Shown: positions 53,668 to 58,299 of the stretch, piece after piece
Layout of the letters: every line of letters begins with the position of its first letter
Numbering within the stretch: the stretch's first letter is position 1
NCBI GenBank assembly: GCA_051208035.1
Contig: JBPJFZ010000021.1
Location: forward strand, 1 to 58,299
Reading direction: 5' to 3'
Length of the DNA stretch: 58,299 nt
Origin: JACKOB01 sp024234575
GTDB lineage: Bacteria; Pseudomonadota; Gammaproteobacteria; Pseudomonadales; Oleiphilaceae
The notes under the pieces: model-generated
The model's input: the letters and a program-made list of their open reading frames with translations, nothing else
Told to the model about the DNA's origin: nothing
Database searches by the model: none
Program-made: the position numbers and the translations under genes

Positions 53668-55116
53668 TTACGGTAACGCCTTCAGCACTCCCTGGTACTG
53701 GTTCACTTTCATTGTTTGCTGTCGTTGCTTAAATGCTTCGACCAACAGCAAACAGCCTTCGCGAGCCATTTCCGGGGTAGCTTGCTGGCGCAAGTGTGAG
53801 AACACCAATTCCGCATCTTTAAGCTCGCCCTGACGAATGCAAGCATAGAGCACTTTCGTGGCCACCGAGCTGTCTATTGTCGTAGCCTTGTCACTTAGTG
53901 TCGTGCCTTCCCGGTAGACTTTCATCAAGATAGCTAAATCACCCCGCTTAATACATGTATCAATCATCTCTGTAAAAACCTTTGCAAAGGTTTCACTAGA
54001 CGGAAGCAGTTTCTCTAGATGATAACAATGCTTTAAAACATCAAAAGAGCTGGGGTACTTTTCGTGCAGCACGCGAAAACGCTCACGTGCATTAGAAAAC
54101 TCCATTCGCGCCAATGCTTTTAAGGCTATGTCATATTCATTGCGAAAAATCTCATCACTCTCGTCTTCGGTGACTTCATGAAAGTCTTCCTTTACCTGTA
54201 AATAGCTTTTACCAAACAGTGCCACTAATCCTGCACCGCCAAGCAGCCCACCAATATGTGCGAGAAAAGCTACATTACTACTGCGCGTAAACACGAACTC
54301 GATAAGCTCCTTGCCCAGCCATACCGGCAACACAGAAAGTGCCGGCGCACTGAAATAACCAAAGTAGATCGCAAAGTGATAAAAAAAGCGTATGCGTTGC
54401 AAGCCGAAAAGAGCAACATACATGCCCATCAGACCAGATATAGAGCCGGATGCACCAACCAGTGGTACGAGTTCTTCTGCTGAAAACAAAGTATAGAACT
54501 GGCCAGAGAGCATGCCACACAGTAAGTAGGCTAAAACAAACCGCATCGCACCAAGGGCCCGTTCGACCGTAAAACCGATAACAAACAAGAAAATCATATT
54601 ACCCAGAAGATGCCCCCAATCAGCATGTAAGAACTGGTAGGTAGCAAAATCAGAAAGGTGAGCATCACCAGGCATCAGCCCATAGGCAAAGTCACTGATG
54701 AAAACCAGGTAACGGTCATTTATCTGCTGCCGCTTCTCAAGCCAACTACGATATTCATCTTCGTGCCAGAAGAACGGGCCATCCTTTACCAGATAAGCAA
54801 CAAAATCCAGATCGTAGAGCATATAGTCGCTTACCCAGCGGGAGTTACCTTCTTCTTGGGCCTCTTTAATTGCTAGTAATAATTCCGCATCGGATGACCC
54901 TTGCAACCTGACTCGCCGCTGCAGATAAATTTCATAAGCCGGGATTTCCATGGCTGGCAGCGCTTGGGCTTCATACTGCTGTAATGCCCTGGTATGCAGG
55001 CTATTATCCTGGATAGAGAACCAGACAAACAAAGCCACATTGCATATGACCAGCGCAATCGTAGCCATAGGCGGTTTTCGCCAATCAATAGACTTCTCAA
55101 CAGGTATGATGATCAT
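53668..55116 (-). CDS. Rhomboid-family intramembrane serine protease with TPR-like C-terminus
   Basis: A 482-aa protein. First membrane helix about 17-36, a long extracytoplasmic insertion (about 38-165), then the rhomboid core: H-A-D-W-G-H-L-L-G-N-M-I-F-L (164-177), catalytic Ser223 in G-A-S-G-S-I-S-G and catalytic His287 in A-H-I-G-G-L-L-G-G. Residues about 310-480 form a cytosolic helical-repeat tail. AGGA precedes the start. The insertion before the core is unusual in size. Cleavage targets unknown. Confidence 0.88.
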   Translation of the reverse strand: MIIIPVEKSIDWRKPPMATIALVICNVALFVWFSIQDNSLHTRALQQYEAQALPAMEIPAYEIYLQRRVRLQGSSDAELLLAIKEAQEEGNSRWVSDYMLYDLDFVAYLVKDGPFFWHEDEYRSWLEKRQQINDRYLVFISDFAYGLMPGDAHLSDFATYQFLHADWGHLLGNMIFLFVIGFTVERALGAMRFVLAYLLCGMLSGQFYTLFSAEELVPLVGASGSISGLMGMYVALFGLQRIRFFYHFAIYFGYFSAPALSVLPVWLGKELIEFVFTRSSNVAFLAHIGGLLGGAGLVALFGKSYLQVKEDFHEVTEDESDEIFRNEYDIALKALARMEFSNARERFRVLHEKYPSSFDVLKHCYHLEKLLPSSETFAKVFTEMIDTCIKRGDLAILMKVYREGTTLSDKATTIDSSVATKVLYACIRQGELKDAELVFSHLRQQATPEMAREGCLLLVEAFKQRQQTMKVNQYQGVLKALP

Positions 55117-55424
55117 CCGCAGTTCCTGAATTTCTACCCAAACTGTTGCCTTACAGAGCGCATCAGCAGGTTCGTTTAAATTGATCTTTTCTCTGATTTA
55201 CCATAGCACAGCATTGCATTTACTGATGCCTAATCACCCAACGAGACCTGCCTTACGGCAGGCTCTGCCCCAATTGCCATCATTCGCCATAAAGCAACGC
55301 ATTTTCGCCTTTTTTCTCCCGCCTCAAAGTCAGATTCCCATTGTTTAATAGAAACCGTCAACAGCGTAACTCACATCGTCTTAATCCAGACATAGATATT
55401 TGCCATCAACGCAGAGGAAAGATC
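55117..55424. other. Intergenic region between rhomboid and OmpA genes
   Basis: This 308-bp divergent gap should contain promoters for both genes, but none is convincing. A stem GAGACCTGCC/GGCAGGCTC with one bulged base lies at 55243-55265 and has no U-tract. The OmpA ribosome site is GAGGAAAG just before 55425. Nothing else was seen. Confidence 0.35.
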
Positions 55425-56267
55425 ATGAAAATATACAACACTGCTAAACCCGTTCTCGCCGTTTTACCGCTGGCTCTACTTGTTGCCTGCGCTGGCCAGC
55501 AAACCGGGCCTTCCGCTCAGGCCAATACTGAAACCAATTCCATGAACTCTCACTTATTTATAGCCAAAAACGACACCGGCTTAACGTCAGAAAACAAAGG
55601 CAGCATGACGCTGCCTGAACAGCTCAACGATGCAGGAGAGGTAAACAACCATGGCAAAATCGAAAACAAGAACCCACCACCCGCTGCGCAAGAATCAGAA
55701 GTTCTGGCAATGGCGCAAGTTGTGGAGGATGCATCTGCGACGCCGAAGACTGCCACCCACGACAGTCAACCCGCCTCAACCGACCAAACAGTAATTACCA
55801 ATGAGGGCAAGGATATGACAACGCTAGTGATAGAAAACCCTGACTTATTCAATCAACAGGTTGCTACCATGACGGCTACATCGGCACAACAGGGTGAGCT
55901 TTTCGAAAAAAACGAGAACGCCTTACCAAAAGACCAAAAGGTTTTCTTTGGCTTTGGCAAAAATTCGTTAAATGACAGTGATATAGAACGCATTCGCAAA
56001 GCGGGGCAATACCTGGCGAAGAACCCTCAAATGCGGGTAATTTTACACGGTCACACCGATGCACGGGGTCAAGATAACTTTAACCGTGAGCTTTCTGTAA
56101 AACGCGCAGAGACAGTCGCCAGCATTCTTAAAGAGGAAGGAGCCAAAGCCGGGCAAATAGATGTATTTGGGTGGGGCAGCCAGCGACCACTCGTTTCTAA
56201 TACGCTTTACCAGGAAAATCGACGGGTAGAAATTCAGTTTGAAGAGGTTAAGTTCGCCGCCAATTAA
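55425..56267 (+). CDS. OmpA-family outer-membrane lipoprotein
   Basis: A 280-aa protein. ATG at 55425 has GAGGAAA upstream and starts a lipoprotein signal with lipobox L-V-A-C (about 21-24). A flexible Asn/Glu/Ala-rich region (about 30-165) leads to the OmpA-like peptidoglycan-binding domain (about 170-275: V-F-F-G-F-G, L-H-G-H-T-D-A-R-G, N-R-E-L-S-V-K-R-A and N-R-R-V-E-I). It links outer membrane to cell wall. It resembles free OmpA lipoproteins sometimes paired with T6SS, but 20 kb separate them. Confidence 0.92.
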   Translation: MKIYNTAKPVLAVLPLALLVACAGQQTGPSAQANTETNSMNSHLFIAKNDTGLTSENKGSMTLPEQLNDAGEVNNHGKIENKNPPPAAQESEVLAMAQVVEDASATPKTATHDSQPASTDQTVITNEGKDMTTLVIENPDLFNQQVATMTATSAQQGELFEKNENALPKDQKVFFGFGKNSLNDSDIERIRKAGQYLAKNPQMRVILHGHTDARGQDNFNRELSVKRAETVASILKEEGAKAGQIDVFGWGSQRPLVSNTLYQENRRVEIQFEEVKFAAN

Positions 56268-56323
56268 AGCGTTTCATTTCCAGATCACTTCCTTGTTTCA
56301 GTCGGCGCCCTGCTGACGTTTTT

Positions 56324-56347
56324 GCCGCCCTCCCTGGCGGCTTTTTT
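56324..56347 (+). terminator. Intrinsic terminator after the OmpA gene
   Basis: GCCGCC/GGCGGC stem (56324-56329 with 56336-56341), CTCCCT loop and TTTTTT directly after. Good rho-independent terminator for the plus-strand OmpA gene. Confidence 0.88.
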
Positions 56348-56385
56348 CTTTCTGGTTCGACCTCGTAGCAAAGTTTTCACGGCCA

Positions 56386-56895
56386 CTATTGTGGCGGGAA
56401 GCCTTCAAGCACACGACTCAAGCCTTCGTTAATTTTTTCCTGACTGATTTTTCCGATATCAACCCCTGCCATGTCTCTGATACTGGAGGCTTTCCAGACG
56501 ACCTTTTTAGTACGGTTATCCACCATATTTACCAAAAACTCGCCTTCGTTCACTGCTTCCATATTGTAACGCGTGTAAACACCTTTTCCGGCGGGTATAT
56601 ATTCGGCTTTCATTTCTTGACCAGACGTCACTTTGGTGGCAAAGCGAACGTAAAGATCAGCTTCACCCGACTTCACATAACGCATGCCCTTCGCCTGTAA
56701 CTGCTGGACAAATGCGGCGGTAATCATGTCATTAACCGCATTCAGCTCTTCCATATGTTGTACGGCTTCAACAGAAAATGATTTAAAGTCTGCGAAATTA
56801 ATCGACTCATCATGAGATTGTTGAATGTTTCGGCCACCCGAGGCACATGCGGTCAAAATAAGTGAAAGTAGAAATATCCCAATGGTTTTCATCAT
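56386..56895 (-). CDS. DUF4136 lipoprotein
   Basis: A 169-aa predicted lipoprotein with lipobox L-T-A-C (Cys about 17) and a DUF4136 domain (F-A-D-F-K-S-F-S-V, A-A-F-V-Q-Q-L-Q-A-K-G-M-R-Y-V, then A-D-L-Y-V-R-F and L-V-N-M-V-D-N-R-T-K-K-V-V-W-K-A). Envelope-located; family function unknown. It is convergent with the OmpA gene and separated by that gene's terminator. Confidence 0.88.
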   Translation of the reverse strand: MMKTIGIFLLSLILTACASGGRNIQQSHDESINFADFKSFSVEAVQHMEELNAVNDMITAAFVQQLQAKGMRYVKSGEADLYVRFATKVTSGQEMKAEYIPAGKGVYTRYNMEAVNEGEFLVNMVDNRTKKVVWKASSIRDMAGVDIGKISQEKINEGLSRVLEGFPPQ

Positions 56896-57102
56896 TATTA
56901 TCCTTTAATTTTTAATAAACCGGCGACACTATAACAAAATACTCAGAACAACGAATATAGCCAATAACATCAAAAATGAGAGCAGACAAGCACTTAGTGG
57001 GAAGGGCGTCGCAGAATATAACATTTAGGTAAATTCCTGCTAGGCTTAACATTGCTAGTACATTTTTTACTCGAACCCCGTGTGCAAGGAGTGCAGTTCA
57101 CC

Positions 57103-58119
57103 GTGAGAAAATTGATTATCACCAAAGCCGGCGGCCCAGAAGTATTTGCCATCGAAGAGCATGAAGATCTTACGCCACCTGCTGGTCAGGTTGTTGTCGA
57201 TGTTAAAGCAATCGGCATCAACTTTGCCGACATTCTTGCCAGGCAAGGTTTGTACCCCGATGCTCCCCGACTTCCCTGTTGTGTCGGTTACGAGTTTTCT
57301 GGCGTTGTCAGCAAAATTGGTGAAGGTATCGAGCCAGACTTACTGGAACGGGCAGTTTTCGGTATGAGCCGTTTTAATGGTTACGCCACACAGGTCTGCG
57401 TACCGTTACAGCAGATTTTTGATAAGCCCGATAACATTAGTTTTGAAGAAGCGGCTGGCATTCCGGTTAACTATCTGACCGCCTGGCAGTTGTTAGTCGT
57501 AATGGGAAGCCTGCAACCAACCGACAGCATTCTTATCCACAACGCCGGTGGTGGTGTTGGCCTGGCGGCACTGGACATCGCCAAACATATCGGTGCAACT
57601 ACCTATGGCACGTCCAGCCCAGAGAAGCATACATTTCTCAAACATCGAGGCCTGGATCAATGCATCGACTACCGCAATCAGGACTGGGAACAAGAGTTGG
57701 CGCAATTAACCAACAACGCCGGCGTAGAGTTGATCATAGATCCATTAGGAGGTGGTCATTGGCGAAAAAGCTACCGGGCACTGCGGGCAACCGGGCGTCT
57801 GGGCATGTTCGGCATTTCGACAGCGGCAGACTCACATCTGGCCGGTAAATTAAAACTACTGAAAACGGCGGCACAGATGCCGTTTTTTCACCCGGTATCA
57901 CTCATGAACGAAAACAAAAGTGTGTTTGGCGTAAATATGGGCAAGCTTTGGCACGAACCAGCCAAGATACGACAGTGGATGGATACGATTCTGACAGGAA
58001 TCAATGCTGGCTGGATACTGCCGCACGTTGATAAATCCTTCCGCTTCGAGGGTGTCGCTAAAGCACACGCATACATCGAGGCAAGAAAAAACAAAGGCAA
58101 GGTCGTACTCACCGTTTAA
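57103..58119 (+). CDS. MDR-family zinc-free quinone oxidoreductase (VAT-1-like)
   Basis: A 338-aa medium-chain dehydrogenase/reductase. GTG at 57103 has AAGGAG upstream and gives V-R-K-L-I-I-T-K-A-G-G-P-E-V-F; a TTG 51 bases further up lacks a ribosome site. Features are A-I-G-I-N-F-A-D-I-L-A-R-Q-G-L-Y-P, G-Y-E-F-S-G-V-V, the nucleotide-binding N-A-G-G-G-V-G-L-A-A and F-G-V-N-M-G-K-L-W. The zinc-ligand cysteines of alcohol dehydrogenases are absent. NADPH-dependent reduction of quinones or enones is likely. Confidence 0.88.
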   Translation: MRKLIITKAGGPEVFAIEEHEDLTPPAGQVVVDVKAIGINFADILARQGLYPDAPRLPCCVGYEFSGVVSKIGEGIEPDLLERAVFGMSRFNGYATQVCVPLQQIFDKPDNISFEEAAGIPVNYLTAWQLLVVMGSLQPTDSILIHNAGGGVGLAALDIAKHIGATTYGTSSPEKHTFLKHRGLDQCIDYRNQDWEQELAQLTNNAGVELIIDPLGGGHWRKSYRALRATGRLGMFGISTAADSHLAGKLKLLKTAAQMPFFHPVSLMNENKSVFGVNMGKLWHEPAKIRQWMDTILTGINAGWILPHVDKSFRFEGVAKAHAYIEARKNKGKVVLTV

Positions 58120-58120
58120 A

Positions 58121-58161
58121 ACCCCAAAAAAAAACCGCACTAGCATGTGCGGTTTTTTTGG
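58121..58161. terminator. Bidirectional intrinsic terminator
   Basis: A-run, then CCGCAC/GTGCGG stem with TAGCAT loop, then seven T residues; the A/T runs extend the stem. It ends the oxidoreductase gene and would also work in the other direction. The remaining 138 bp to the window end show no gene. Confidence 0.92.
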
Positions 58162-58299
58162 GTCGTGTTAATTAGTCAGCCCTGAAAAATACACAAAATT
58201 TATTTTATCCTTGGGCGTGAGCCAGTCTCGCCCAAGTCAATATTTGGTGCTGTTGGTCATCCACTTTCATCAATAATGCCCAGAAATCACCCTGATATT

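Noticed and set aside
55243..55265. Bulged hairpin upstream of the OmpA gene
   Set aside because: No U-tract and no matching gene end; neither terminator nor known leader is supported.
55425..56267. OmpA lipoprotein as a T6SS cell-wall anchor (TagL-like)
   Set aside because: It is 20 kb from the T6SS operons with unrelated genes between; OmpA lipoproteins are common in gammaproteobacteria.
37015..58119. Possible GlyGly-CTERM substrate for the rhombosortase-like protein
   Set aside because: None of the proteins in the window ends with a Gly-Gly motif, hydrophobic helix and basic tail, so no substrate is claimed.
1..58299. CRISPR arrays, tRNA and rRNA genes, and complete insertion sequences
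   Set aside because: No regularly spaced repeats, no tRNA-like cloverleaf with CCA or T-loop consensus, no rRNA sequence and no transposase with terminal repeats were seen by eye; the only transposase gene is the solitary REP-type one.

Overview
The window reads as chromosome of a gammaproteobacterium, most likely a marine one. The clues are moderate GC, OmpA-type and DUF4136 lipoproteins, a rhombosortase-type rhomboid, an LpxR-like lipid A deacylase and Shine-Dalgarno-led genes. The genus cannot be fixed from sequence alone; a Cellvibrionales-like lineage is a guess.

Left edge (1-1046): two near-consensus sigma70 promoters point off the window to the left in a tandem P1/P2 arrangement typical of rRNA or tRNA operons. 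Next comes a REP-associated (Y1/IS200-like) transposase gene whose HUH motif is damaged.

Main locus (1047-36921): a complete type VI secretion system (T6SS) in two divergent arms. The minus arm carries tssH, tssG, tssF, tssE, a second divergent tssC, tssC, tssB and tssA, then a cytosolic Ser/Thr kinase, a membrane CxxCH (heme c-type) HAMP protein and a Pro-rich lipoprotein. Beyond these lie an Imm11-like immunity gene, an AHH-type nuclease (candidate effector), a HEAT-like protein, a PAAR-like DUF4150 protein, a three-gene loading module (dead ketosynthase-like protein, DUF2169, DUF6484) and vgrG. The plus arm carries two near-identical hcp genes, an FHA protein, tssJ, tssK, tssL, tssM, tagF, a PP2C phosphatase and a small tail-anchored protein. 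Kinase, phosphatase, FHA protein and a TssL with two D-R-T-[IV]-I motifs together look like a threonine-phosphorylation switch on the secretion machine.

The least expected feature is a pair of about 86-bp imperfect inverted repeats (81% identical by hand alignment) that bracket exactly the three-gene loading module. Each can fold into the same two-hairpin shape closed by an outer stem, and several stems differ in sequence yet keep pairing.

Right part (37015-58299): an outer-membrane barrel protein; a second, transmembrane Ser/Thr kinase with about six helical repeats outside the kinase; a DUF2914 membrane protein; an ankyrin lipoprotein; an LpxR-like protein; and a UvrD/Rep helicase. After these come an HDAC-family deacetylase, a periplasmic glutathione peroxidase, a small DUF6435-like protein, a glutathione S-transferase, a GFA-family protein, a rhombosortase-like rhomboid and a DUF3179 protein. 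The segment ends with a zinc-finger membrane protein convergent with a second rhomboid protease, an OmpA lipoprotein, a DUF4136 lipoprotein and a quinone-oxidoreductase-like MDR enzyme followed by a strong terminator. This part looks like ordinary chromosome with some signalling genes. Start codons were re-chosen where a Shine-Dalgarno sequence, signal peptide or family N-terminus favoured an internal start.
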